Shown here: in pieces, positions 19,505-30,066 of the stretch
Layout of the letters: each line of letters begins with the position of its first letter
Position numbering within the stretch: the first letter of the stretch is position 1
Assembly: GCF_950023065.1 (NCBI RefSeq)
Contig: NC_088677.1
Span: forward strand, 22,837,230 to 22,901,229
DNA from: Planococcus citri
Lineage: Eukaryota; Arthropoda; Insecta; Hemiptera; Pseudococcidae
DNA: 64,000 nucleotides
Direction: 5' to 3'
Position numbers and translations under genes: made by a program
The notes under the pieces: generated by a model
Database searches by the model: none
What the model saw: the letters and a program-made list of their open reading frames with translations, nothing else
What the model was told of the DNA's origin: nothing

Positions 19505-20740
19505 CTTGGATTCTTATACGTACGACGAGGCCGGTAAAAAATGAAAAAGTGTTACGGGTTAAAACAATAAAACCTTCGAACAAATGATAAAAACTTATTA
19601 AAAGAGTCGAATTTCATTATCATCGCGTAATTTTGAAACGTAAAAATTGTCTCTGATTAGAAATTATAAAGTTGCGTTGTTTACGATACGAGATTACGCA
19701 GCCAATTAATTTTTGCGTACCTCTTTCTATCAACATTTTCAACTTCAATATGTTCAATATTATCATTCACTCATTCGATATTTAAAGGTTGATAATCGAG
19801 TTTCAAATTTGTAAAATTTTATGGACACGTACCTAACATAATATTCATAATTCCATGTTTCCCCTAAACGCAAACATCAGATAAATTTTTTTCATAAAAT
19901 ATAATTTTTTAGAAAAGGTTTACAAGTAAATTTTACAAATAAAACATTTACTTCAATTAATGGAGATAAACCTACTACTAGAAGAACGGAAGAAGAGGTA
20001 AAATTCGCAAAAATTACAGAGGTTCGAGAATTACCTATGCTAAAATTCATGATTCTTACTTTGAAGAAGATTACATTTTTTATTTAAGAACATGAATCTC
20101 CAAAAATGACCAAGTTTGGAAATTCAAATTCAGGGATTTGTATAAATCAACAATTTTAGAAAACCTCCAAACATGATCCAATTCGAACATTTATAATATT
20201 CAACAGTCGATACATGTATTTCGTCAACAGAACGTCGCATATTTATCTCAATTTTTGGTAATTGAATTTTTTTTACATTACTTTATTATTCAACATGAAT
20301 TTTTATTATATTAATTTCAATTATTTTTTATATAATTTTTTTATTCAATATTGAATAGTTTTTTTCAATTTATTTTCATATAATGTATAACTATAATTTT
20401 AAATTTTTTTTCCAATTTTTGTAAAAATAATTCAATTTTTTTGGAAAAATTTGCCTCTGTGGGCACGTGCCTGCATCGCCTTCCTATAAGTACAGCCTCG
20501 TGTACTTTTGTATATTAGGACAATTATTTTAAGGTAAATTTTATTCAAAAAGTCGTCAAATTTTGAATTGTGAGTGGAGAAGGGTAAACGTCGAGTCAGA
20601 TAAGTAAATCATTTTTACCACACTTACTGATAGTGGTGTAAAGAATACCCTCAAACTCACATATCAATTCTTCTACCCAAATTTCAAGAACTGTATTTTT
20701 TTTTTTTCATTCACTAATATATTGTGTTATTTTGAAATAG

Positions 20741-21330
20741 GTGGACCTAAAAATTACAGTTCAGCCGTTTACGTACCCAATACAGGTCCAAGGTGGGGGG
20801 GATAACGTTAAATTTCCAAACCAGACAGCTGATGAATTTCAATAGTATGAAAAACTTCATTTTAGAAGATTCAACAGATAATCCCCCTACTCCTATTGAA
20901 ATAGTGAATCCTAACAAAATACAAAGAAAACGTGGTTTTTCTGTCATAAGTGGAGACATGACTCAACACGATAGACAAGTCCACAGCAAGAGACAAAAAC
21001 TAGATAATTACAGAACCCTGCCATGCGGATATGTGGAGAATTTGGATGGAATACCATAATCTTATTACTGTTAGTCTTGTATGTAATATGTATTTTAAAG
21101 TGGGAAAATTAAATTTCATTTCGCTAAAACTTTTTTCTTTTTGTTTAACAGGTTTTTCAGCATTGCCTTACGATTCCATGATGCTGATTGTTGACAAGAT
21201 GTTTTTAGTGGATGTTTATACCAAATTGCTGTACATAAACCAAACATGTCGCAAATTAGCATTCGAAAAATTTTTCAAATGCGACACTAAATATGCCGTG
21301 AGAGATGTAACAGAAATTGCATATGCCTAA
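20741..21330 (+). pseudogene. F-box-like gene, copy A
   Basis: Two exon-like blocks. 20741-21060 carries the FILEDSTDNPPTPIEI and KRGFSVISGDMTQHDRQ region. 21152-21330 carries LPYDSMMLIVDKMFLVDVYT...LAFEKFF, which fits the F-box pattern (Leu-Pro start, hydrophobic heptads, a D/V-rich turn). F-box proteins link SCF ubiquitin ligases to substrates. This copy is broken: a G7 run at about 20795 shifts the frame relative to copy B, and TAA replaces CAC at 21058-21060. The real N-terminus is not visible. Confidence 0.6.
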
Positions 21331-21450
21331 ATTATTTTCATTTTTTGTGTAAGTAAGTAATTTTTACATTTTTATCCTATTTTTTTATTCTTTTTTTTTT
21401 TAATGACAATTTTCTTCTTCGATGAAATATGAAACATTCAAGTTGGAAAT

Positions 21451-21609
21451 ATGGAATTCGGAAACAACTTGTGGGTGGGTGATGGAGGATATAGTGTTCG
21501 AAATTATCTGATAACTCCACTGCGAAATCCGATCACTGCCGCTGAAAAGTTCAACTTTGCTCAAATTAGAACCAGAAACCCCATAGAACATGTCTGCAGT
21601 GGAGCGTAG
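21451..21609 (+). pseudogene. PIF/Harbinger transposase C-terminal remnant, copy A
   Basis: The translation reads like the DDE nuclease of HARBI1/Harbinger transposases: GDGGYSVRNYLITPLRNP then AEKFNFAQIRTRNPIEHV. The Asp and the RTRNPxE region are the catalytic neighbourhood. The fragment is about 50 codons long, ends at a TAG and has no upstream transposase. It was present before the segmental duplication, as copy B has it too. Confidence 0.8.
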
Positions 21610-21847
21610 GATTGAAAGGTTGGTGGATCTAACGGAACACCATCACCATTCGCCTCAATGGTTGGCGGCACAAGAGGCCTTAAGAAAGCAAAACGAGGCA
21701 CTTTCGAACGATGGGCCACCAGATTCAAAGAGACACCTTGATCAACTACTACGAGTCACTATAAATTAAAAATAAGATTAATATTCATGACAAAAGAAAC
21801 ACAAATACTGGATTTTAAAATTAAAGATATTTTCGTAATTTTGCAAA

Positions 21848-23214
21848 ATGGATTCATCAAGTTTCATGGTAAGTACCTACTTTCTTAAAATATTTTTTTA
21901 TCAATTTTTGTGCTGTTTTTTAATTTTTTTACTCGTGATTCGCGTTTTTATCAATTTTTGGGTATAATTTTGTGTTATTTTGAAAAAAAAATCGTCGTTT
22001 TCGGGAGTTTTAAATTGGGGGGGGGGGTAGAACTACGTGTTTTTTTCGGCGCATTTTGCGTTTTACATTTTTTGGGGGTAGAATTGCGTATTTTTTGTAG
22101 TTTTCGGGTGTTTTAAAATTTTTTTGGGATGTGAAATAGGGTGTTTTACGTCGTTTTCGGGAGTTATAGATTTTTTTGGGGTAGAATCGAGTGTTTTTCG
22201 GCGGATTTTGAGTTTTAAATTTTTTGGGGTAGAATTGCGTATTTTTTGTAGTTTTCGGGTGTTTTAAATTATTTTGGGGTGTGAAATCGGGTGTTTTACG
22301 TCGTTTTCGGGAGTTTTAAATTTTTTTGGGGTAGAATCGCGTTTTCATCGATTTTTGGGTATAATTTTGTGTTATTTTGGTAAAGTTTTCGTCGTAATTG
22401 GGGTTTTTTTATTTTTAAAAAATTTTTATAACGATTTACGGTGATTTTTACACATTTTTTATTTTTTTAAATGTGATTTGCATTAATTATCTTTTTTCAA
22501 ATTGGATTCACGTTTTATCAATTTTTGGGTGGTTATTTTCGCCAATTTCAACATGTTTAAATTTTTTTCATTGATTTTTACACAAGTTTTATTTATAGGT
22601 ATGATTTTTAATATGGTTTTTTTATGCATCATACTTGACTGATTTTTTGTTTGTTTTTCAGAGCATGTGCCTAGAAATTGATAAGAGTTATGTGGAATTT
22701 GTGTTGGCTGGAAATGGCCGTCTTGAGAGGGTTACACCTAGGATTTCGGAAATCTCATCCATTTATAATGATGTAAGTATTTCAGTCATTCTTTCAATCA
22801 AATAGTAGGTACTCATTTACCTAAATTTGTGTACTTACTTTTTTCACTACTCACATAGTTACTGTTTTTTCTATTTTTTCAGGAGAATCGAAAGTTTGAG
22901 ACCATGTGGTATCGCCCCCCGACCCCTCCAAAGAGGAATCAAAGTTCGGGGACCGAATACCGGAGGACACCACCACAGCCTCCTAAAAAGATATCGTGGG
23001 TAACCTCTACCCCCCAAAAAAAATATCCGATTAAAAGAGTGGTGAGTAAATTTGTACAATTTACTTTATTTTTTATAAATTTTTGATATTTTGTTATCAA
23101 TTATTATATGTTTTTTCCCAGCCCTTGGAAACAGTATATCAGTTTAGCCTCATTAAAAAAAAACGATGTGATGCTGCGGCGGAGGCGACAAATTTACTGG
23201 TATCGATTTGGTAG
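21848..23214 (+). CDS. Four-exon novel gene, all introns phase 0
   Basis: Exons 21848-21868 (MDSSSFM), 22662-22772, 22883-23041 and 23122-23214, total 384 bases and 127 residues. Every exon is a multiple of three, with good sites (ATG|GTAAGT, TTTTTCAG|AGC, GAT|GTAAGT, TTTTTTCAG|GAG, GTG|GTGAGT, TTTCCCAG|CCC). Exon 2 is acidic/hydrophobic (CLEIDKSYVEFVLAGNGRLE). Exon 3 is strikingly Pro/Lys/Arg/Thr-rich (WYRPPTPPKRNQ, RTPPQPPKK), with TP and SP steps that could be phosphorylated. Exon 4 is short. A neighbouring frame in exon 4 (FTGIDLVERILLDYAEFDPR) is also convincing, so a frameshift may have shortened the protein, and a downstream exon at 23394 may once have belonged to it. It lies in the part of copy A absent from copy B. 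Confidence 0.6.
21930..22400. repeat. Degenerate minisatellite
   Basis: Inside the first intron of the four-exon gene. Motifs such as GGGGTAGAATTGCG, GTTTTCGGGTGTTTTAAA and GTGTTTTACGTCGTTTTCGG recur in the same order two to four times in about 450 bases, on a T/G-rich background. The short ORFs here are repeat artefacts. Confidence 0.75.
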
Positions 23215-23393
23215 AGAGAATTTTGCTTGATTATGCAGAATTCGATCCGCGGATAATTTAAAATTGTAAGTATGAATTCTTTTTTTCTAAAATTTATTAT
23301 TTATCAGATTTTTCATCTCATTTGTTTTAATCTATTATGTATGAATTATTTTCAATTATTTTATTGTCATATTGTTCATTTTACTTTTTTCAG

Positions 23394-23513
23394 GATAATG
23401 AGAAGGGGTGTAAAATAGGCTTTCACCACACCCCTGAAGTCGCAAAAATCCGGGGGGTAAGGATGACACGTCAGAAGGAAGCTAGCCAGCGCGCACGGAG
23501 GCGGTTATTTTAA
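23394..23513 (+). CDS. Orphan terminal exon, basic
   Basis: After TTTTTTCAG an open frame of 39 codons runs to TAA: HHTPEVAKIRGVRMTRQKEA then a poly-Arg end (RARRRLF). Coding-like GC content stands out from the AT-rich flanks. It may be the last exon of the four-exon gene, if the FTGIDLVERI frame is the ancestral one, but the donor before it (ATTG|TAAG) does not join cleanly. Low certainty on the linkage, moderate on the exon. Confidence 0.4.
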   Translation, partial: DNEKGCKIGFHHTPEVAKIRGVRMTRQKEASQRARRRLF

Positions 23514-23639
23514 GTTTTATTAAAATTTTTAAAAATATTTATTGTATATAAGTTTTCAATTTTATATTTGTAGGGGTTGTGGGGGGAGGGGTGTATAATT
23601 AATAGGTGCACATTTACTTTTTTAATAGTACGTATAATT

Positions 23640-24316
23640 ATAATTTAATTTTTGTTTTCGTGGTTTTTGATAAATTTAATTATGGGACTTGATGCCCAAC
23701 CTAATGATGGTAAGTTCAGCTAAATTAAATCACATGGTCGAAACGTTTCGGACAATTTTAGCTATTTGACTCGAAGTGTATTCGGGTTAACTACCCGTGT
23801 AAAAATCGGAAACAAAAAATAAAATGTTGAGATTTTGTCACAGTCCGTTAAAACCAAATACACACTTCATCGTATGCGCAGAGTCTGAAGGAATTGTCCA
23901 TTGAGATCTCCGAGGCCAAGAAGGATTTCGACATGGATGTGGAAATCATAACTGTTTCGTCGGATGAGGAAACCAAGTCAGAGGACTGGAAACGTAGTTG
24001 TGTATCCTCCGCTCTGTATAAATGAATAAGGTAAGGAATTATTATTATTTTTCGTTTTAAGAGCTAACATGTGTTGGTCGCATTTTGTCAGTCACCAAAT
24101 AGCCCTTATTGTACACGCTTGTATAGGAGACGAATACCATACCACCTAGAAAAACGTGTTTATTCAATTATTTTTTTTCCACCAGTAGAAATACATAGGG
24201 ATATTACGTATGTGCATAAGAACCTAAACCTCCAACGATAGTTCAGTGTCGAGTGAAGGGATTATGTGTAATTTGCCTACACGTAATTCCACTTTAGCTA
24301 CGTCTTCGGAGATCAC
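23640..24316 (+). pseudogene. Gene scraps: first exon and acidic C-tail copy
   Basis: ATGGGACTTGATGCC...GATG|GTAAGT (about 23680-23708) looks like a first coding exon. 23878-24048 is nearly identical to 34795-34963 and encodes the acidic tail of the RING gene there (LKELSIEISEAKKDFDMD, IITVSSDEETKSEDW), including stop, UTR and following GGTAAGG. The RING part is missing here. Joining the first exon to this piece does not keep frame. The remainder to 24316 shows nothing else. Confidence 0.55.
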
Positions 24317-24717
24317 ATGGCAAATGTGATAAAATTTCCAAGGACCCCCCTACCTTCATTTCCGATTACCAGTAATGGTATTAGTGATCATAGTTCGAAT
24401 TGTATCTCGCCTTTGATAATCCTATTAATAATGGATAGGATTAGAAGAGGAAGTGATTTTTTCAAACCTAGGGTACCACCTAGCAAGAGAGGGTGGTATC
24501 AAAGGAAAGATGCCATCTCAGGAGCTCTGTCGGAGATACGGAGATCCAGCAAAGCTTACGGCCGCCTACTAAGCTCGATTGACGAAAAAGGCCCCCTCCC
24601 ATGAACCGGCTGGTCAACGAAGATCCCTCGACAATATCAAGAAAATATTGAAAAACCTCGAGGGCCTAGGGGCCCAAATCGACCATATTAGGGAAATTCT
24701 CCAGAGACACCATTAGG
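24317..24717 (+). pseudogene. Hypothetical gene with one frameshift
   Basis: ATG at 24317 opens 95 codons with a basic, Ser/Arg-rich second half (MDRIRRGSDFF, KRGWYQRKDAISG, EIRRSSKAYGRLLSS) and stops at 24604. One base out of frame, the sequence stays open to 24717 with a coiled-coil-like end (LDNIKKILKNLEGLGAQIDH, IREILQRHH). The switch falls at the GAAAAAGG run near 24586. No family is recognised; length and heptads suggest a small helical protein. An inner ATG (24434, MDRIRRG) may be the true start. Confidence 0.45.
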
Positions 24718-24856
24718 TGGTGCCTCTTGCGCATCCGTGTGAATGCGCCTAATTTCAAAATCAAAACAGTGATAATGTAGATTTGCGAATTCGATTCCAG
24801 TAAAATGTAAAAATTATTAATGAGTTTGAATGATTATTAGTTTTTGGTTGTTTCAG

Positions 24857-24925
24857 GGCGTTCGGAAAATGAAGGAGCAGAGTAGACGAATTCGTACTTA
24901 CATCAAGACAGCTATCAACGAATGA
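24857..24925 (+). CDS. Short basic terminal exon
   Basis: After TTGTTTCAG: GVRKMKEQSRRIRTYIKTAI-NE and a TGA (22 codons). Basic and helical. It may belong to the 24317 gene or be an orphan of the duplicated spliced unit that follows. Function unknown. Confidence 0.35.
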   Translation, partial: GVRKMKEQSRRIRTYIKTAINE

Positions 24926-24948
24926 AACGTTTCAGTATCCTTTCAGTG

Positions 24949-25700
24949 AGCTGTTTTTCGAAAATTGTAGGTACTTAGTATTTGACTTTTTCGTTTTCAG
25001 GTATGAAGATGGAATCTGAAGGTACATGATGGATGAAAATAGTACATTCGCGAATAGTTGTAGATGATCAATTCGCATAAATTGCTAGCTGGATAATCAG
25101 GTAAGAAGTTTATTCAAAATGATATCGCCAATTTGCTGTTTTTTTTTCTTTTTTCGAAAATTGGTTCTTTGTGTTTTTGTTATTTGTTACAGGGAGTTCG
25201 CAATCGTTTCCAATGGCTAAAAAATATCAAATGATCATGCACAAATCACTGGGGTAGGTTGTATGTACTTCGTTTCGCCTTAATATTACGATGCTTAGAT
25301 ATTTTGCTGTATAGAAATTGATGCTTTTTTGTTCTGTTTTTTTTCTGTTACAGGGAACGCGAATCGGAGGTTTTAGGAGTTCGTGAATTCGATAGCGTTT
25401 CGTCAATGAGAATTGAAAATCGTATTTGAAGAAGTACTGGAATTATCATTTATCAGCAAGTATCGGATATATTACGATCTACATATGAAACCATTCGTTG
25501 ATTGGAATTGATCAGATAAGTATTCATTCATGTTTCATTAAATTGACGGTTTTTTTTTTATTTTTACCAACATGATTCTTTTTTCTTTTTTTATTACAGG
25601 TAGTTTCGCGATCGTTTCAATTGACTGAAAGTAGCTACTGACGATCAAGTTTGGCGAGGACCCTAAAGAGGAGCGCTCGTATACTCAAAGTGATCATCGT
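24949..25700 (+). ncRNA. Spliced, mostly non-coding multi-exon unit, copy A
   Basis: Alternating short exon-like blocks and introns with clear sites: GATAATCAG|GTAAGAAG (25099), TTGTTACAG|GGAGTTCG (25191), a GTAGGT donor near 25253, CTGTTACAG|GGAACGCG (25352), and TTATTACAG|GTAGTTTCG (25599). The blocks have in-frame stops in most frames, though one splice form of copy A joins two blocks into a short ORF (ESEVLGVREFDSVSSM). The same structure, sites included, is duplicated at 29195-29945. It may be a long non-coding RNA or a spliced 3' UTR. Confidence 0.45.
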
Positions 25701-25758
25701 CAATCAACTTATCAAATGCAATGATACAACGACAAATTAAAATTTCTCACAAGCGAAG

Positions 25759-26445
25759 ATTGTTACCTCGGGAAAACTATATTTCTTATTCAAAAGAAAG
25801 AAATACCCGTTTCTAAGATCTATGGAACATGAAGGAAATCAAATCGTCAATTTAATCGATACAGATCGCTTAAAAAAAATTGAAGAAAATCGTGAAATGT
25901 TAAAGCCCTTAATTCAAGCTGTGATAATCCTGGGTCGTCAAGGTATTGCTTTTCGAGGACATCGTGAGCAGGGCGATGATTTTACTGGAACCAATGAAGG
26001 AAATTTTCGCGCTATTCTTTCATATCGAGCTCACGGAGATGAACATCTACGTAAACATTTAATGCGGATTTAATAATATAAATAATAAACATATTCCTAT
26101 TTATAATAATTTTTTTTAAATTATAATTATTTTTTTAATTTTTGATTTAGAATTTTTTCTATTAATTCCTTTAATTTTATTATTTAATAAATTGATTAAA
26201 ATTAATAATAATAATGAGTCTAAAGAAAAAGAGAAATATTTGAGTCCCCAAATTCAAAATGAAATAATAGACGCTTGTTATACTGTAATTATAAGACAAG
26301 TCGTTGCTAAAATCCACGCTGCTCGTTTTTTCTCTATTCTTGCGGATGAAACCACTGATATATCTACAATAGAACAGATTACAATTTGCGTACGTTATTT
26401 AGATCTTGATACACAAAATTTTTATACGTTGCATGAATTTTAGGC
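25759..26445 (+). pseudogene. hAT-type (ZMYM1-like, DUF4371) transposase fragments
   Basis: Two frames separated by an AT-rich gap. 25822-26073 reads GRQGIAFRGHREQGDDFTG...NEGNFRAILSYRAHGDEHLR, and 26192-26443 reads FFSILADETTDISTIEQITI...VRYLDLD. Both are hallmark stretches of the DUF4371/ZMYM1-like hAT family, in the right order (the DETTD aspartates belong to the nuclease core). The C-terminal dimerisation region is absent. Dead copy. Confidence 0.9.
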
Positions 26446-26588
26446 AGAACTGTCTTTTTCAAATGACAAAATTGGTATTTCATCTCTTACAGGGTACCTA
26501 CTTTAATTAAACTCGCCGTTTCGTTTCGAGAAATTGGAATATTTTTTCCCCAAATGTCGTTCAAATTTTTTATCAATTACATTCTCTC

Positions 26589-26676
26589 GTGGAAGGCGGA
26601 AGAAAAATCAACCAATGGATGAGAGAAGGAGAGCAGTTCTATGCTGAATTGATAGAAACTGGCACCGGTAAATACA
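26589..26676 (+). CDS. Exon of the MEGxRxIxQWM family, copy 1
   Basis: The frame reads VEGGRKINQWMREGEQFYAE-LIETGTGKY, with a donor at CACCG|GTAAAT or ACA|GTAAGT. A close relative with ATG in place of GTG occurs at 30067. It sits about 100 bases upstream of the RING-H2 exon at 26794 and is probably a first exon of the same gene family, with its start codon lost here. Confidence 0.4.
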
Positions 26677-26793
26677 GTAAGTAATCTTTTATTTTATTAT
26701 TTTTTTTTGTTATAAAATCGTGTTCAAAATATACCATACCTACCTATACTTATATTTTAAAAAAGGGGGAAACGGAACGAATGTAGGTCAGCT

Positions 26794-27049
26794 ATGAATC
26801 CGATTAGATGTGAACGGTGCGGATCTATGATCTTGCACAATTCCCCTGATCAAGAGGCGTATGTAACCAGCTGCGGACATTTCATGCATTACAGTTGTCT
26901 GTGTATGCTATTCCTCCAGGCGACTCAGAGAGATCGAAACAATCAGAATATGGAGAAATGCCTGCATCTCAGATGTCAAACTAATATAACGATGAGAGAC
27001 ATCTTCCAATTTCCTCCAAGACCTACGGCAGATCCTCGATTTTTTTCAT
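26794..27049 (+). CDS. RING-H2-like zinc finger protein, truncated
   Basis: An 85-residue ORF with start MNPIRCERCGSM. Ligands: CxxC at residues 6-9, C-x-H-x2-H-x2-C in SCGHFMHYSC at about 27-36, and C-x4-C in KCLHLRC near 61-67. Order and spacing fit a RING-H2-type cross-brace with a long loop before the last pair. Such domains generally recruit E2 ubiquitin-conjugating enzymes. The last residues and the stop come from the edge of segmental copy B (match begins about 27036), so the original C-terminus was cut off by the duplication. Paralogous RING blocks are at 12600 and 34545. Confidence 0.6.
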
Positions 27050-27440
27050 AAAATATAATTTTTTAGAAAAGGTTTACAAGTAAATTTTACAAATAAAACA
27101 TTTACTTCAATTAATGGAGATAAACCTACTACTAGAAGAACGGAAGAAGAGGTAAAATTCGCAACAATTACAGAGGTTCGAGAATTACCTATGCTAAAAT
27201 TCATGATTCTTACTTTGAAGAAGATTATATTTTTTACTTAAAAACATGAATCGCCAAAAATGACCAAGTTTGGAAATTCAAATTCAGGGAACATGAATCA
27301 ACAATTTTAGAAACCCTCCAAACATGATCCAATTCGAACATTTATAATATTCAACAGTCGATACACGTATTTCGTCCACACAACGTCGCATATTTATCTC
27401 AATTTTTGTTAATTAAATTTTTTTTATATCACTTTATTAT

Positions 27441-28036
27441 TCAACATGAATTTTTATTATACTAATTTCAATTATTTTTTATATTAATTTTTTCATTCAA
27501 TATTGAATAATTTTTTTCAATTTATTTTCATATAATGTATAACTATAATTTTAAAATCTTTTTCTAATTTTTGTAAAAATAATTCAATTTTTTTGGTAAA
27601 ATTTACTTCCTTGGGCACGTGCCTATGTCGCCTTCCTATAAATACAGCCTCGTGTACTTTTGTATATTAGGACAATTATTTTAAGGTAAATTTTATTCAA
27701 AAAGTCGTCAAATTTTGAATTGTGAGTGGAGAAGGGTTCAACATGAATTTTTATTATACTAATTTCAATTATTTTTTATATTAATTTTTTCATTCAATAT
27801 TGAATAATTTTTCTCAATTTATTTTCATATAATGTAGGTATAACTATAATTTTAAAATCTTTTTCTAATTTTTGTAAAAATAATTCAATTTTTTTGGTAA
27901 AATTTACTTCCTTGGGCACGTGCCTATGTCGCCTTCCTATAAATACAGCCTCGTGTACTTTTGTATATTAGGACAATTATTTTAAGGTAAATTTTATTCA
28001 AAAAGTCGTCAAATTTTGAATTGTGAGTGGAGAAGG
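27441..28036. repeat. 297-bp tandem duplication within copy B
   Basis: Two almost identical AT-rich units, each ending with the CACGTGCCTATGTCGCC...TACAGCCTCGTGTAC block and GTGAGTGGAGAAGGG. Copy A has only one, so it arose after the segmental duplication. No ORF. Confidence 0.92.
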
Positions 28037-28192
28037 GTAAACGTCGAGTCAGATAAGTAAATCATTTTTACCACACTTACTGATAGTGGTGTAAAGAATA
28101 CCCTTAAACTCACATATCAATTCTTCTACCCAAATTTCAAGAACTGTATTTTTTTTTTTCATTCACTAATATATTGTGTTATTTTGAAATAG

Positions 28193-28785
28193 GTGGATCT
28201 AAAAATTACAGTTCAGCCGTTTACGTGCCCAATACAGGTCCAAGGTGGGGGGGGGATAACGTTAAATTTCCAAACCAGACAGCTGATGAATTTCAGTAGT
28301 ATGAAAAACTTCATTTTAGAAGATTCAACAGATAATCCCCCTACTCCTATTGAAATAGTTAATCCTAACAAAATACAAAGAAAACGTGGTTTTTCTGTCA
28401 TAAGTGGAGACATGACTCAACACGATAGACAAGTCCACAGCAAGAGACAAAAACTAGATAATTACAGAACCCTGCCATATGGATATGTGGAGAATTTGGA
28501 TGGAATACCACACTCTTATTACTGTTTAGTCTTGTATGTAATATGTATTTTTAAGTGGGAAAATTAAATTTCATTTCGCTAAAACTTTTTTCTTTTTGTT
28601 TAACAGGTTTTTCAGCATTGCCTTACGATTCCATGATGCTGATTGTTGACAAGATGTTTTTAGTGGATGTTTATACCAAATTGCCGTACATAAATCAAAC
28701 ATGTCGCAAATTGGCATTCGAAAAATTTTTCAAATGCGACACTAAATATGCCGTGAGAGATGTAACAGAAATTGCATATGCCTAA
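28193..28785 (+). CDS. F-box-like gene, copy B
   Basis: Exon block 28193-28533 is open from a TTGAAATAG acceptor (MDLKITVQPF-type frame, initial GTG) through FILEDSTDNPPTPIEI and DKLDNYRTLP-like sequence to a CTT|GTATGT donor. Block 28607-28785, after TTTAACAG, encodes LPYDSMMLIVDKMFLVDVYT, then NQTCRKLAFEKFF and ends AYA-stop, an F-box-like helical domain. Unlike copy A, the first block has a G9 run keeping frame and no TAA. However, joining at GTATGT puts the F-box block one base out of frame, so this copy may also be defective or use another donor. Upstream exons are expected but not seen. By domain type the product would be an SCF adaptor. Confidence 0.5.
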
Positions 28786-28946
28786 CTAGCAATGGGAAGC
28801 GCATTCGAATTCTCTTTTCATAAAAAATTATTTTCATTTTTTGTGTAAGTAAGTAATTTTTACATTTTTATCCTATTTTTTTATTCTTTTTTTTTTAAAT
28901 GACAATTTTCTTCTTCGATGAAATATGAAACATTCAAGTTGGAAAT

Positions 28947-29108
28947 ATGGAATTCGGAAACAACTTGTTGGTGGGTGATGGAGGATATGGTGTTCGAAAT
29001 TATCTGATAACTCCACTGCGAAATCCGATCACTGCCGCTGAAAAAAAGTTCAACTTTGCTCAAATTAGAACCAGAAACCCCATAGAACATGCCTGCAGTG
29101 GAGCGTAG
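28947..29108 (+). pseudogene. PIF/Harbinger transposase remnant, copy B
   Basis: Fifty-three codons: NNLLVGDGGYGVRNYLITPL then AEKKFNFAQIRTRNPIE and a TAG. It keeps the LVGDGGYG motif better than copy A, which has WVGDGGYS. No other transposase parts are present. Confidence 0.82.
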
Positions 29109-29194
29109 GATTGAAAGGTTGGTGGATCTAATGGAATTTGACGCCAAAGAATTCGCAGTGCAACCGATTAAAAAAAAAATCATTTTGCTGAGCT

Positions 29195-29945
29195 GTTTTT
29201 CGAAAATGGTAGGTACTTTGTATTTGAATTTTTCTTTTTCAGGTATGAAGATGGAATTTGAAGGTACATGATGAATGAAAATAGTACATTCGCGAATAGT
29301 TGTAGATGATCAATTCGCATAAATTGCTAGCTGGATAATCAGGTAAGAAGTTTATTCAAAATGATATCGCCAATTTGCTGTGTTTTTTTTTTTCGAAAAT
29401 TGGTTCTTTGTGTTTTTGTTATTTGTTACAGGGAGTTCGCAATCGTTTCCAATGGCTAAAAAATATCAAATGATCGTGCACAAATCACTGGGTAAGTTGT
29501 ATGTACTTCATCGTTTCGCCTTAATACAATTGTGATGCTTAGATATTTTGCTGTTTAGAAATTGATGCTTTTCTTGTTCTGTTTTTTTTTTTTTCTGTTA
29601 CAGGGAACGCGAATCGGAGGTTTTAGGAGATCGTGAATTCGATAGCGTTTCGTCAATGAGAATTGAAAATCGTATTTGAAGAAGTACTGGAATTATCATT
29701 TATCAGCAAGTATCGGATATATTACGATCTATGAAACCATTCGTTGATTGGAATTGATCAGATAAGTATTCATTCATGTTTCTTTAAATTGACAGTTTCT
29801 TTTTTATTTTTACCGACATGATTCTTTTTGCTTTTTTTATTACAGGTAGTTCGCGATCGTTTCAATTGACTGAAAGTAGCTACTGACGATCAAGTTTGGC
29901 GAGGACCCTAAAGAGGAGCGCTCGTATACTCAAAGTGATCATCGT
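29195..29945 (+). ncRNA. Spliced multi-exon unit, copy B
   Basis: Duplicate of 24949-25700 with the same donor and acceptor positions. Here the second donor reads CACTGG|GTAAGT, stronger than in copy A, but its use gives a stop three codons after the next exon's GGAACGCG region (TTTTAG). Preservation of sites rather than frame favours a non-coding role or plain recent duplication. Confidence 0.4.
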
Positions 29946-30066
29946 GAATAATCTCAACGTAGGTAGTAGGTACCTACATTAGTAGGATCATTGTGTATTA
30001 TACTCGACTCGTCTTGGTCGTGTTTGTGTATTATTTCATAATTATATCATTAAATTGTCAATTGTC

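Larger units (their letters stand above)
19887..21613. repeat. Segmental duplication, copy A, first block
   Basis: Matches 27036-29133 nearly base for base (F-box-like exons, AT-rich leader and Harbinger remnant). Differences include a G7/G9 run, single substitutions and a 297-bp tandem repeat found only in copy B. Alignment breaks at 21613, where copy A continues with unique sequence (GGAACACCATCACC) and copy B with AATGGAATTTGACGCC. Confidence 0.9.
27036..29133. repeat. Segmental duplication, copy B, first block
   Basis: Direct copy of 19887-21613. It additionally contains a 297-bp tandem duplication (27441-27737 and 27738-28036) with breakpoint words TCAACATGAAT and GAGAAGGGT. Its left edge falls inside the RING ORF. 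Confidence 0.9.
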
